Below are positions 8,348-16,933 of a DNA stretch of 64,000 nucleotides, in pieces (position 1 is the first letter of the stretch; the number at the start of each line of letters is the position of its first letter). The notes below the pieces were generated by a model. It was not told the DNA's origin and did no database searches. It worked only from the letters and a program-made list of their open reading frames with translations. Position numbers and translations under genes: made by a program. Origin of the DNA: Alphaproteobacteria bacterium (lineage in GTDB: Bacteria > Pseudomonadota > Alphaproteobacteria > Micropepsales > Micropepsaceae); the NCBI GenBank assembly GCA_003139615.1, contig PLJH01000076.1, positions 1-64,000 of the forward strand, in the 5' to 3' direction.

Positions 8348-8893
8348 TTGGCAAGCGATCCCGACGGCGAACTGGTGGCGAGGGTGGGCGCGGGCGACCG
8401 CGCCGCGGCCCGGCTGCTCGTCGCGCGCCATGTCGACAAGCTGCTGGCGCTCGCGCGGCGCATGCTGGGCGACGGCGCCGAAGCCGAAGATGCGGTGCAG
8501 GACACGTTCCTGAAATTGTGGACGCACGCCGCGCGCTGGCAGCCGGGCGGGGCGAAATTCGAGACCTGGCTGTTCCGCGTGGCGATCAACGCCTGTTACG
8601 ACCGGCTCCGGAAGCGGGGAACTGTCTCGCTCGACGAAGCGCCGGAATCGCCGGATCCGGGCCTCAGCCCCGAGCGCGTGTTGCAAAACGTCGAGTTGTC
8701 GAAATCGATTCAGGCGGCGCTCGATGCGCTGCCGCCGCGCCAGCGGGTCGCGATCCTGCTGTGTCATTACGAAGGCCGCGGCAATGCCGACGCGGCAGAG
8801 ATCCTGGGCATCGGCGTTGAAGCCGTGGAATCGCTGTTGTCGCGAGGACGACGCGCATTGCGTGCGAGTCTCGGGCATTTGCGGGAGGATTGA
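8348..8893 (+). CDS. ECF-subfamily RNA polymerase sigma factor (CnrH-like position)
   Basis: 181-182 residues with region 2 (GDGAEAEDAVQDTFLKLWTH and ETWLFRVAINACYDRLRK) and region 4 (LDALPPRQRVAILLCHYEG and the recognition helix GVEAVESLLSRGRRALRA). The TTG start at 8348 is chosen because GAGGAG lies at 8335-8340 with a 7-nt spacer and region 2 begins right after it; a TTG at 8222 would overlap the previous gene and adds only low-complexity basic residues. It is followed by a small one-pass membrane protein and a periplasmic sensor, the order expected of a CnrH-CnrY-CnrX type regulatory unit. Target genes are not visible here. Confidence 0.9.
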   Translation: MASDPDGELVARVGAGDRAAARLLVARHVDKLLALARRMLGDGAEAEDAVQDTFLKLWTHAARWQPGGAKFETWLFRVAINACYDRLRKRGTVSLDEAPESPDPGLSPERVLQNVELSKSIQAALDALPPRQRVAILLCHYEGRGNADAAEILGIGVEAVESLLSRGRRALRASLGHLRED

Positions 8894-8895
8894 CG

Positions 8896-9216
8896 ATGAA
8901 CGACGACGACGAAAGACTGATTGCGCTGTTGCAAGACGCCGGGACACGCGACCGCGCAGAGCCGGCGTCGTTGGCGTTGTCGGCGCGCATTCTTGCCGAT
9001 TTCGATGCCGCGTTGGCCCGGCGCTGGAGCGTGTCGCGGCTTGTCGATGCGGTGTGGCCCGGCGCGCCGGCATGGAAGCCGGCATTCGCGCTCGGCCTAT
9101 CGCTGGTGATCGGGCTCGGCGTGGGTGCGTTGCTGCCGGTCTATGGCGCGCCCGACGAAACGAGCATCGCGTCCGATGCGTCACCCGGGCTGGACTTCGG
9201 AGGAGATTTGCGATGA
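8896..9216 (+). CDS. Small single-pass membrane protein, putative anti-sigma factor (CnrY-like)
   Basis: 106 residues. The cytoplasmic N-terminal ~60 residues (NDDDERLIALLQDAGTRDRA onward) are helical and charged; one membrane segment (FALGLSLVIGLGVGALLPV) sits at about residues 66-85 with a short periplasmic tail. No zinc-binding HxxxCxxC is present. It begins 2 nt after the sigma gene stop (ATG at 8896, GGGAGG ribosome site upstream) and its stop overlaps the next start. Position and topology fit an anti-sigma factor of the CnrY/NccY class; that is inferred from context because such proteins share little sequence. Confidence 0.65.
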   Translation: MNDDDERLIALLQDAGTRDRAEPASLALSARILADFDAALARRWSVSRLVDAVWPGAPAWKPAFALGLSLVIGLGVGALLPVYGAPDETSIASDASPGLDFGGDLR

Positions 9217-9698
9217 GCGATCCGCGCCGCGGCGTCAGCACGATCCTGATCGTGTCGCTGTGCTTCAATTTCTTTCTCGCAGGCATCGTCGTGTTGGGAA
9301 CCTTGCGCGCCATCCAGCGCGCGCACGCCGCTATTCCCGTCCGCCAATTGCTGATGCCGCAGGCCGTGAAGCTTCTGTTGCCGGGCGACGAACAGGCCAA
9401 GCTCGACGGCATCATAGCGGCGCACAAAGATGCGCTGAACCGATATCGCGATGCGGCCGTCGAGACGCGCGCGGTCGCGTTCCGCGAATATGAGTCGAAG
9501 GATTTCGACGCTGCCAAGTTCGCCGCCGATCTCGAAGCGATTCGTGCAGCCGACGGCGCTCTGGAAGAGGAAGCGATCAAATCGATGGGCGAGACGGCCG
9601 CGAAACTCACACCCGAGGAACGCCGGACAGTCGCCGACCACCTGAAGCACGAACTCTGGGCCGCGCACTGGAAAGAGGGCCGTCCCACCGGCCAATAG
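9213..9698 (+). CDS. Periplasmic sensor with Metal_resist/CnrX-like helical hairpin
   Basis: 161 residues with an N-terminal membrane anchor (TILIVSLCFNFFLAGIVVLG) and a periplasmic, highly charged all-helical domain (PGDEQAKLDGIIAAHKDALN to AAKLTPEERRTVADHLKHEL), the signature of the Metal_resist (CnrX/ZraP) family. It would sense a metal or envelope signal and control the anti-sigma/sigma pair. Few His and no Met/Cys clusters occur in the domain, so metal binding is doubtful and a different ligand is possible. Start ATG at 9213 overlaps the previous stop; a weak terminator follows. Confidence 0.75.
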   Translation: MSDPRRGVSTILIVSLCFNFFLAGIVVLGTLRAIQRAHAAIPVRQLLMPQAVKLLLPGDEQAKLDGIIAAHKDALNRYRDAAVETRAVAFREYESKDFDAAKFAADLEAIRAADGALEEEAIKSMGETAAKLTPEERRTVADHLKHELWAAHWKEGRPTGQ

Positions 9699-9745
9699 CC
9701 GCAAACGCCTCGTAAACCCTCGGAATCGCTGGCCCTTTCGCCGCC

Positions 9746-9779
9746 TTAGCCGTCTCTTTATGATGGGCGGCTAATTTTT
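9746..9779 (+). terminator. Probable terminator after the ECF sigma locus
   Basis: TTAGCCG (9746-9752) pairs with CGGCTAA (9768-9774) around a 15-nt loop and is followed by TTTTTC. It separates the sigma/anti-sigma/sensor genes from the glutamine-synthetase-like gene starting at 9802. Confidence 0.55.
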
Positions 9780-9801
9780 CCGCGTCGATTCCGAGAGCAT
9801 C

Positions 9802-11202
9802 ATGAACAAACCGTCGCCTACCCCGAGTTTCGCACGTCTGGCTTTCGTGGCCGAGGCGCGCAAGGAATTCGACGCCTTCATGCACGCGCATCCCGACGTC
9901 ACGACGCTCGATGCCGTGCTGGCCGACATCTGCGGCACGCTCCGCGGCAAGCGCTTTCCGATTGCCGAAGTTTCGCGGCTGTTCGATTCCGGCATGCAGA
10001 TTCCCCGTTCGATCTATCTGATGGATGCGCATGGCGAGATGACCAATTCGCTGGGCCGCGGTTTCAGCGACGGCGATCCGGACGGCACGTCCTGGCCGAT
10101 CCCCGCAACGCTGTCGCGCGTGTGGGGCGACGGGCCGGCGCGCGCGCAAATGCTCATGAGCTTGCGCGACGAAGACGGCGTTGCCGATCCGGCCGAACCG
10201 CGCGCGGCGGTGGAGCGTGTGCTCGAACGCTTTCACGAAATGGCGCTCACGCCCGTGGCGGCGCTCGAACTCGAATTCTATCTGATCGATCGCGCGCGCA
10301 ATGTTGACGGCGCGCCGCAACCGCCGCTCGATCCGAGGAGCGGCCTGCGTGAGCGCGCGGCGTCCGTCTACGGCATCGACGATCTCGATCGTTACGCGGC
10401 GTTCCTGGGCGCGCTCGACGAGGCCGCGAAACTGCAGGGCGTGCCCGTCAGCGCGGCCAGCAAGGAATATGCGCCGGGACAATTCGAAGCCAATCTCAGG
10501 CATCAGAGCGATGTGCGGCTCGCTGCCGATCATGCCGTGTTCCTCAAGCAGATCGTGAAGGCGGCCGCACGCGCGCAAGGCTTCGAAGCGACCTTCATGG
10601 CGAAGCCCTATCCCGATCGTTCGGGCAGCGGGCTCCACATTCATGTGAGCGTACTCGACGCCGCGGGCCGCAACATCTTCAACGACGGCAGTTGGGGCGG
10701 GTCGGACAAATTGCGTCACGCCATCGGCGGCTTGCAGGCGCTGATGCCGGACTCGATGTCGCTGTTCGCGCCCAATGTGAATTCCTATCGCCGCTTCCAG
10801 CCCGACATGTTTGCGCCCGTCAATCGCCGCTGGGGTATCAACAACCGTTCGGCGGGATTGCGCGTGCCGGTGGGCGCGGAAGATGCGCGCCGCATCGAGC
10901 ATCGCGTGGCGGGCGCGGATGCGAACCCGTATCTCGCGCTCGCGGGCGTGCTGACCGGCGTCCATCACGGACTCGCGAACGGCATCGATCCGGGACCGGC
11001 CGCGGTGGGGAACGTCTCTCGCGAGCCGGATCTCGCGCTGCCCTTCGTCCTCGACGACGCGCTCGCGCGCCTCGACGCGGCGGAGATATTGAAAGCCTAT
11101 CTCGGCGAAGAAACGCTTACACTTTACCGGGAGACGAAGCGGATTGAGACGCAGCGGCTTCGGCGAGTGATGACGGCTGCGGAGTATGATTGGTATTTGT
11201 GA
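9802..11202 (+). CDS. Glutamine synthetase family protein (PuuA/gamma-glutamyl-amine ligase-like)
   Basis: 466 residues, the length of GS-family ligases. The beta-grasp N-domain is followed by the catalytic domain with metal-binding LELEFYLID, the GSGLHIHVSV motif, the ATP/substrate segment NRRWGINNRSAGLRVPVG and RIEHRVAGADANPYLALAG. The NNRSAGLRVP form and the lack of the adenylylation-site pattern of GlnA fit the GlnA-like/PuuA branch that glutamylates amines such as putrescine. Polyamine genes lie 6 kb upstream but are not in the same operon, so the amine substrate is a guess. Monocistronic, flanked by terminator-like hairpins. Confidence 0.85.
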   Translation: MNKPSPTPSFARLAFVAEARKEFDAFMHAHPDVTTLDAVLADICGTLRGKRFPIAEVSRLFDSGMQIPRSIYLMDAHGEMTNSLGRGFSDGDPDGTSWPIPATLSRVWGDGPARAQMLMSLRDEDGVADPAEPRAAVERVLERFHEMALTPVAALELEFYLIDRARNVDGAPQPPLDPRSGLRERAASVYGIDDLDRYAAFLGALDEAAKLQGVPVSAASKEYAPGQFEANLRHQSDVRLAADHAVFLKQIVKAAARAQGFEATFMAKPYPDRSGSGLHIHVSVLDAAGRNIFNDGSWGGSDKLRHAIGGLQALMPDSMSLFAPNVNSYRRFQPDMFAPVNRRWGINNRSAGLRVPVGAEDARRIEHRVAGADANPYLALAGVLTGVHHGLANGIDPGPAAVGNVSREPDLALPFVLDDALARLDAAEILKAYLGEETLTLYRETKRIETQRLRRVMTAAEYDWYL

Positions 11203-11320
11203 GTAGAATTCCACCCGCTCCTTGAGGGCGGGGCGAAATTTTCTTTGAGCGACGGCGAAAAGACAATTTCGGGGCGGGGGGCTGCACCAACATCACCCCT
11301 CCTCGAAAAATTCTTCGAAT

Positions 11321-11352
11321 TCTTCCATCCTCCCTCAAGGGAGGATGGAAGA
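11321..11352. terminator. Perfect 15-bp hairpin between convergent genes (bidirectional terminator)
   Basis: TCTTCCATCCTCCCT (11321-11335) is followed after 2 nt by its exact reverse complement (11338-11352). It sits 2 bp beyond the end of the minus-strand kinase gene and 118 bp beyond the GS-like gene. A second hairpin, CCCGCTCCT/AGGGCGGG-like, lies at about 11212-11230. The CTCCC/GGGAG-rich stem resembles other intergenic hairpins in this window. Confidence 0.6.
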
Positions 11353-11354
11353 AG

Positions 11355-13022
11355 TTAGCTTGTCTTTTCCTTCGGCAGATGCAGTTCCGCCAGCGCGCCT
11401 TCGCCGGGGGCGCCTGATATGCGGACCACGCCTCCCATGCGGCGGGCGAGCATCATGGCGGTGGCGAGGCCGAGGCCGGTGCCGGTTGTCGCACCCGGGC
11501 GATCGAAGCGGGTGAATGCTTCTCCTGCTTTCGCGCTTTCGTCGAGCGAGAATCCGAGTCCGCTGTCGCGTACACCGATCACTACGCTGCGTTGTTCGCT
11601 GCGCAACTGAATCCGCACCGATCCGTTCGGCGGGGTATATTGGATGGCGTTGGCGACGAGGTTGCCGAGGATGCGTTTCACGGCCGCGCCGTCAGCAAAC
11701 GCAACCGCTTCGCCGGGAATCGAGACCGTCAGTTTGATTTTCGCTGCGCGCGCCTTCACCGCGTTCTCATCGATCACCATGCGCAGGACTCCCGCCGCAT
11801 CGATCATGGCGGGTGCGAGCAGATGGCGGCGCGCTTCGAGATCGGCGAATTCGAGGATGTCGCCGATCTTGTCGTGCAGCTGGCGTCCGGCTTGCGCGAT
11901 GTCGTGCGCATATTCGACATATTTCGGATGGCCCGGCCGGCCGAAAAAACCCTGCTCGATCACCTCGGAGAAGCCGATGATCGCGTTCAGCGGCGTACGC
12001 AATTCATGGCTCATATGGGCGATGAATTCCGTCTTGGACCGCTCGGCTTCGATGGCGCGGCGTTCGGCATCGGCGAGGCGCACGAGCAGCCGCGCGTCTT
12101 CCGGCGCGGTCGCGCGCAAGGTTCGTATCGCTTCGGCGGTGCGCGCGCGGCGCTCGAATTCGCGCACGAATACGACCGCGAGGCCTGCACCTGCCAGCGC
12201 GGGGCCGAAGATGAAGAACAGATAAAGCGGCAGCGCGCCGTACCATGCGCCCAGCGCATCGCCGACCGCGACCGAAGAACCCACGCTGAGCGGCCAGCCG
12301 GGAACGGGCCTGAGCGAGATCAGTCGCGCGCCCCCTGCAACGTCCACAATGCGCGCGGCGGAGGGTGCACCGTCGAGTGCAAGCGGCGCCATGGCGGGCA
12401 CGTCGTTCCAGTCGGCTCCCAGCGCCACGACCTTTCCGTTCGGTGTGGCGACGAGCGAATCTTCCATGCTGGCAGGCGGCAGCAGTGCTGCGGGATCGAT
12501 CTGCATCGCCACAATATGCGCGCCCGCGCGGAAGACGAGCGCCATCGTGTGGGTAGTGGCGGAGGGAATGACGGCGCGCGCATTCGAAGCGAGCGTATCG
12601 GGCGGCAGCGGCAGCAGTCCTTCCGGCGAGCCTGTCATTTCGAACTGCAACTGTCCGGTGTCGTCGAGCACCGCGATGTTGCGCAGGCCGCGTCCGCCCG
12701 CTTCGGACAACGCCGCCGATGTTTCCGCCGAAGGCGCGGCATTTGCGAATGCGGTCCCCAGCGCCTCGTAACGGTCGAGGATGGACGAAAGGTCGGTGGC
12801 GATTTCCTGCGCGCGGCGGTCGTCGAAGGCCGCCGCCTGGGTCATCGCATGCATGCGGTCGAGCCGCATCTGGATCGCGCCGGCCGACGCAAAGCTGCCC
12901 GCAATCAGGAGAAGCGAGATGATCACCACGATGCGGATATGGCGCGTGCCCGCGCGTGCGGATTTCTGCACGGGGCTGGCGAGGGCATCGACTGGCCCTG
13001 TGAAGGTTCGGCTTTGCGCCAT
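11355..13022 (-). CDS. Membrane sensor histidine kinase with periplasmic sensor domain
   Basis: 555 residues from the ATG at 13022 (upstream in-frame sequence is not conserved-looking). Two membrane segments (about residues 30-52 and 264-286) enclose a ~210-residue periplasmic domain that probably has a dCache-like fold. The HisKA motif FIAHMSHELRTPLNAIIGFS has phospho-acceptor His339. The ATPase domain shows an N-box (ILGNLVANAIQYTP), G1 (VRDSGLGF) and G2 (GTGLGLATAMMLARRMGG). No response regulator is adjacent, so it is an orphan kinase in the PleC/DivJ-style HisKA class. It follows pepN on the same strand after a repeat-bearing 144-bp gap. Confidence 0.9.
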   Translation of the reverse strand: MAQSRTFTGPVDALASPVQKSARAGTRHIRIVVIISLLLIAGSFASAGAIQMRLDRMHAMTQAAAFDDRRAQEIATDLSSILDRYEALGTAFANAAPSAETSAALSEAGGRGLRNIAVLDDTGQLQFEMTGSPEGLLPLPPDTLASNARAVIPSATTHTMALVFRAGAHIVAMQIDPAALLPPASMEDSLVATPNGKVVALGADWNDVPAMAPLALDGAPSAARIVDVAGGARLISLRPVPGWPLSVGSSVAVGDALGAWYGALPLYLFFIFGPALAGAGLAVVFVREFERRARTAEAIRTLRATAPEDARLLVRLADAERRAIEAERSKTEFIAHMSHELRTPLNAIIGFSEVIEQGFFGRPGHPKYVEYAHDIAQAGRQLHDKIGDILEFADLEARRHLLAPAMIDAAGVLRMVIDENAVKARAAKIKLTVSIPGEAVAFADGAAVKRILGNLVANAIQYTPPNGSVRIQLRSEQRSVVIGVRDSGLGFSLDESAKAGEAFTRFDRPGATTGTGLGLATAMMLARRMGGVVRISGAPGEGALAELHLPKEKTS

Positions 13023-13107
13023 GAAGCCGGCGCACCCCTCAAGTGATTCGCAACGGCCGATTATGCGAATCTGCGAGTCAGGGGGACAGGGGCGATCCCA
13101 TTTCTTC

Positions 13108-13160
13108 ACCTCCCCCTTGCAGAGAGGTCGAAATCGCGAAGCGATTTCGGGAGGGGGTTT
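13108..13160. repeat. Intergenic nested hairpin (REP-like element)
   Basis: An outer inverted repeat (CCTCCCCC near 13109-13116 with GGGAGGGGG at 13149-13157) encloses a perfect inner one, CGAAATCG (13129-13136) and CGATTTCG (13142-13149). It lies between pepN and the kinase gene. The composition matches other CCCTCCC/GGGAGGG hairpins in this window, as expected of a dispersed repeat family. Confidence 0.55.
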
Positions 13161-13166
13161 GCTCGA

Positions 13167-15782
13167 CTACCCCAGCATCTTGCCCACGACCTCGTACAAA
13201 TTCGAGGAAAGTCCCGGCATTTTGGCGATGGCCTCCAGTTCGGCGCGCATCAGGGCCTGCCTGCCTGAGTCATAGCGTCGCCAGTTCTCGAAAGCGCCGG
13301 ACATGCGCGCGGCCACCTGGGGGTTGATGGTGTCGAGCGCGCGAATGGTTTCGGCGACGAGCGCATAGCCCGCGCCGTCCTTGCCGTGGAAGCGCAGTTG
13401 GTTACCCGCGAAGGCGCCGATCAGCGAGCGGACACGATTGGGATTCTTCATGTCGAAGGCCGGATGCTTCGTCAGCGCGCGCACGCCCGCGACGGTTCCC
13501 GGCAGCGGCGAGCTTGCCTGGAGCGCGAGCCACTTGTCGAGCACCAGCGGGTTCTGGCGGAAGCGATCGTGGAAATGCGCAAATGCCGCGTCGCGCTTCG
13601 CCGAATTCATGCGGCTGAGAGCGGCCAGCGCCGCGATCATGTCGGTCATATTCGAGGCGTTGCGATAATGCGCGTCCGCGAGCGTGGCCGCGTCTTCGTC
13701 ATCCGCCGCGGTGAGGAAACGCAGGCACGCATTGCGCAGACTGCGCGCACCTGCAGATGCGGCACCGGGATTGTATTCGCCCGTCTGCTCGAATTTCCGA
13801 TAGAGCGCGTCGAGGCGTTTGCCGTAGGCGCCGGCGATGGCGCGGATCAGCGAAACGCGCGCGGTGTGAATCGCATCGGGATCTGGCGGCGACATCGCAA
13901 GCGCAAGCTCGCCTTCGGACGGCGGCAGCAGCATCTGCACAGCGAACGCAGGATCCTTCTCGGCATCTTCGAGCACGCGGCCGATGGCGGCGAGATAGGT
14001 TTCATCGGGTGCTTTGCCCGCCGCCATCTCCCGCAATGTTTCGGTTGCGAGCGTCTGTGCCGCTTCCCAGCGATTGAACGGATCCGCATCATGCGCCATC
14101 AGCGCCGCGCGATCCCTGGCGCTCAGCGGCACCTTGAAATGCGCGGGCGCGGAAAACCGGCGTCCAACCGACGGCAAGGGCGCTTCGAGCACGTCGACGA
14201 AGGTGAAGGTCTGCTGCGAATCCGTCAGTTCAAGCACACGCTCTTCCGGCCCCGCCGCATTCTCGCCTTCCAGCGTAAGCGGCAGCGGCTTGCCGCTGGC
14301 GCCTATGAGACCAAGCCGGACGGGAATCTGCATCGGCTTCTTCTCGGGCTGGCCCGGCGTCGGCCCCAGAGTCTGCTTCAACGTCAGCGCATAGGTTTTC
14401 TTCGCGGGATCGTAGACGCCTTTCGCTTCGACGGTCGGCGTGCCGGATTGCCGGTACCAGAGGCGAAACTGCTTGAGGTCGCGCCCGCAGGCATCTTCGA
14501 AACATTTCACCCAATCTTCGACGGTGGCGGCCTGTCCGTCGTGACGCGCGAAATAGAGATCGGTCGCCTTGCGATAGCCTTCGTCGCCCACGAGCGTCTT
14601 GAGCATGCCGATCACTTCGGAGCCCTTCTCGTAAATGGTCGCGGTATAGAAATTGTCGATGGTGATATATTCCTGCGGCTGCACCGGATGGGCGAGCGGC
14701 CCCGCATCTTCCACGAACTGACGCATGCGCAGCATCTGCACGTTTTCGATGCGCTGGACGGCAGCGGAGCGCATGTCGGCCGAGAAGCCCTGATCGCGGA
14801 AGACGGTGAGGCCTTCCTTCAGCGAAAGCTGGAACCAGTCGCGGCAGGTGATGCGGTCGCCCGTCCAGTTGTGGAAATATTCGTGGGCGACGACGCTTTC
14901 GATGCGCGCGAAATCGTCGTCGGTCGCGGTTTCGGGACTCGCGAGCAGCAGCTTGTCGTTGAAGATGTTGAGGCCTTTGTTCTCCATCGCGCCGAAATTG
15001 AACGCGGAGACCGCCACGATCATGAAGATGTCGAGATCGTATTCGCGTCCGTAAGCCTCTTCGTCCCAGCGCATCGCGCGCTTGAGCGAATCCGTCGCAT
15101 AAGCGACTTTGGGCTCGTTGCCGTGCTCGACATAAATCGCGAGCGCCACCTTGCGGCCCGACATGGTGACGAATTCGTCGCGCAGCACGCCCAGATCGCC
15201 CGCGACCAGCGCGAACAGATAGCAGGGCTTCGGGAATGGATCGTTCCACACCGCGAAGTGCCGGCCGCCTGCGAGATCGCCGGACTGGATCAGATTTCCG
15301 TTCGACAAGAGCACGGGATAGTCGCGCTTCGAGGATTCGATGCGGGTGGTGTAAACGGTCAGTACATCGGGGCGGTCGAAGAAATAGGTGATGCGGCGAA
15401 ACCCTTCCGCCTCGCATTGCGTGCAGAAGATGCCTTTCGACACATAGAGGCCTTCCAGCGCCGTGTTGTTTGCGGGCGAAATCTCGGTCGCGATTTCCAG
15501 GGTGAAGTGGTCGGGAACGCGATAGATGGTGAGCGTCTCGTCGCCGAGCTTGTAACCCTCCGCCGGCACCTTCTTGCCGTCGATCGCGACGGACAGAAGC
15601 TTCAGGTGTTCGCCGTTGAGCACGACGGCCGCGTCTGCCGCGCCCGTGCGCACGATCTGCATCGTCGCGGTGACGCGCGTCGCTTCGGGCTCCAGGTTGA
15701 AATCGAGCGACAGTTTTTCGACGCGGAAATCGGGCGCGCGATAATCCGTGAGGCGAATGGCGCGCGGCTCTTCGGTACGCAT
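13167..15782 (-). CDS. pepN: Aminopeptidase N (M1 family)
   Basis: 871 residues, the same length as E. coli PepN (870). It removes N-terminal residues from peptides in the cytoplasm. The exopeptidase motif GAMEN is followed by the zinc site HEYFH at residues 300-304 with the third ligand Glu323 in LKEGLTVFRD. N-terminal sequence has no signal peptide. The central beta-domain and long C-terminal helical domain are intact through the end. Start ATG at 15782. Monocistronic or leading the downstream kinase gene. Confidence 0.97.
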   Translation of the reverse strand: MRTEEPRAIRLTDYRAPDFRVEKLSLDFNLEPEATRVTATMQIVRTGAADAAVVLNGEHLKLLSVAIDGKKVPAEGYKLGDETLTIYRVPDHFTLEIATEISPANNTALEGLYVSKGIFCTQCEAEGFRRITYFFDRPDVLTVYTTRIESSKRDYPVLLSNGNLIQSGDLAGGRHFAVWNDPFPKPCYLFALVAGDLGVLRDEFVTMSGRKVALAIYVEHGNEPKVAYATDSLKRAMRWDEEAYGREYDLDIFMIVAVSAFNFGAMENKGLNIFNDKLLLASPETATDDDFARIESVVAHEYFHNWTGDRITCRDWFQLSLKEGLTVFRDQGFSADMRSAAVQRIENVQMLRMRQFVEDAGPLAHPVQPQEYITIDNFYTATIYEKGSEVIGMLKTLVGDEGYRKATDLYFARHDGQAATVEDWVKCFEDACGRDLKQFRLWYRQSGTPTVEAKGVYDPAKKTYALTLKQTLGPTPGQPEKKPMQIPVRLGLIGASGKPLPLTLEGENAAGPEERVLELTDSQQTFTFVDVLEAPLPSVGRRFSAPAHFKVPLSARDRAALMAHDADPFNRWEAAQTLATETLREMAAGKAPDETYLAAIGRVLEDAEKDPAFAVQMLLPPSEGELALAMSPPDPDAIHTARVSLIRAIAGAYGKRLDALYRKFEQTGEYNPGAASAGARSLRNACLRFLTAADDEDAATLADAHYRNASNMTDMIAALAALSRMNSAKRDAAFAHFHDRFRQNPLVLDKWLALQASSPLPGTVAGVRALTKHPAFDMKNPNRVRSLIGAFAGNQLRFHGKDGAGYALVAETIRALDTINPQVAARMSGAFENWRRYDSGRQALMRAELEAIAKMPGLSSNLYEVVGKMLG

Positions 15783-15883
15783 GATGCATCCTTGGCGAGG
15801 TTGGGGCGTGAGGTATAGCGACTATTGGCAATGCGGAAAAGCGCTGCGCTTACACACGATAATGATATATCATCGGCGAAATC

Positions 15884-15951
15884 GGACCGCGGGCATCCTG
15901 CCCGCATGGAGTTCAAAATCTGCGCCAAGGCTGGCGGGACGCCCGCGGTCC
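15884..15951. repeat. Palindromic intergenic repeat element (about 68 bp)
   Basis: GGACCGCGGGC (15884-15894) is the reverse complement of GCCCGCGGTCC (15941-15951). Within the arms are two smaller palindromes: GCGGGC/GCCCGC (15889-15905) and GGCGGG/CCCGC (15933-15945). It lies upstream of the small secreted-protein gene at 15985, away from the pepN start. Such nested GC palindromes are typical of REP/REPIN-type mobile repeats. Confidence 0.6.
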
Positions 15952-15984
15952 AAAGGCTGCCGAACAAAGTGGCGATAGGGGAAA

Positions 15985-16389
15985 ATGAGAAAGAAGTCAG
16001 CGCTTAGCGTTTGGGTAATTCTGGTACCGCTGTTTGTGGCTTGCGCGGCTCATTCTGCGGGGCTCGCGCTCAAGAAAGGCCAGCCGTTGGTTCAAATGCG
16101 CGTGGCACTGTTGAGCGAAGGGTGGCAACCAGTAGAAACATACAAAGCCTCTACTGGAGAGATGGAACACTCTTGGGGAGACGCGGGGGCTATCTTTCGC
16201 GCCGGCTATCGCGAAGTCGAATCCTGTACGGGCACTGGGTTGAATTTCTGCATCTTGAATTACCGACGACGCGGTCGCTGCCTTCGGATTGTAACCCAGG
16301 GTGAATATATTTTGGAGATACCCAGGGCTCGACCCAGAGTGTGGTCGTGGGGATACGAATGCCCGCAGACACAGATATCTGCCAGCTAG
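15985..16389 (+). CDS. Small secreted cysteine-containing protein, unknown function
   Basis: 134 residues. Residues 1-25 (MRKKSALSVWVILVPLFVAC then AAHSAG) form a signal peptide; a lipobox reading (LFVAC) is also possible. The mature part contains a GMR-like ALLSEGWQPVE segment and four Cys (ESCTGTG, NFCILNY, RGRCLRI, GYECPQT) that could form two disulfides in the periplasm. The GC content is lower than that of neighbours, a hint of recent acquisition. Only gene on the plus strand between pepN and 16.4 kb. I do not recognise the family. Confidence 0.6.
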   Translation: MRKKSALSVWVILVPLFVACAAHSAGLALKKGQPLVQMRVALLSEGWQPVETYKASTGEMEHSWGDAGAIFRAGYREVESCTGTGLNFCILNYRRRGRCLRIVTQGEYILEIPRARPRVWSWGYECPQTQISAS

Positions 16390-16399
16390 GAACCAGCGT

Positions 16400-16933
16400 T
16401 CAGCTCTCGATCTCGTTCACATGCGCGAGAAGGTCTTGCGCCTGGTGCGCGAGGTCGGCCAGCGAGCTCGGCATCTCTTCGCCGGATTTGCGGGCCCAAT
16501 CGACCAGCGACTTCGCGAAGATTTCGAATTGGGGCGCATTGGCGATCAATCGCGCCTGGCGTTCGACTCTGGCGGGATCGAGATCGTATTCCGCGCCGGG
16601 CACGCGCCAGCCGCCCCATTCGGCCTGGCCGGTGATCACGATGGGATAAGTCCCCGGCACGGGATGGCGGGCGCAATCTTCCGCCGGTTGCCATTTGTTG
16701 CGGGCGCGGACGACGCGCCATGATTCGGTGTCGCCGACCGCGGTTTCGGCCGCCGGTTGCTCGGCCTGCAATTCGTCGGCGGAGAATTCGCGGCCCAAGC
16801 CTACGTCGTAATAGATGCGCAGCGGCTCATCGAGGCCCTTGGTCCATTGCGGCAACACGCGCTCCACCAGAGCCCATGTTCCCACGGGCTTCACATAGAC
16901 GCGCTGGTTCTTGTGGAACTGTGCTTTGGCCAT
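16400..16933 (-). CDS. Conserved hypothetical cytoplasmic protein
   Basis: 177 residues from the ATG at 16933 (MAKAQFHKNQRVYVKPVGTW); the longer in-frame start at 16963 adds ten unlikely residues. The N-terminal part (QRVYVKPVGTWALVERVLPQ then YYDVGLGREFSADEL) looks like a small SH3/Tudor-like beta-barrel of the kind seen in KOW/CarD-like modules, but this is only an impression. The C-terminal third is a long helix (LADLAHQAQDLLAHVNEIES). No signal peptide or membrane segment. Converges with the secreted-protein gene, ending 11 bp from it. Confidence 0.65.
   Translation of the reverse strand: MAKAQFHKNQRVYVKPVGTWALVERVLPQWTKGLDEPLRIYYDVGLGREFSADELQAEQPAAETAVGDTESWRVVRARNKWQPAEDCARHPVPGTYPIVITGQAEWGGWRVPGAEYDLDPARVERQARLIANAPQFEIFAKSLVDWARKSGEEMPSSLADLAHQAQDLLAHVNEIES

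Noticed and set aside
13386-15818. 810-codon plus-strand frame opposite pepN
   Set aside because: Antisense of the intact aminopeptidase N; composition is that of a GC-rich shadow frame.
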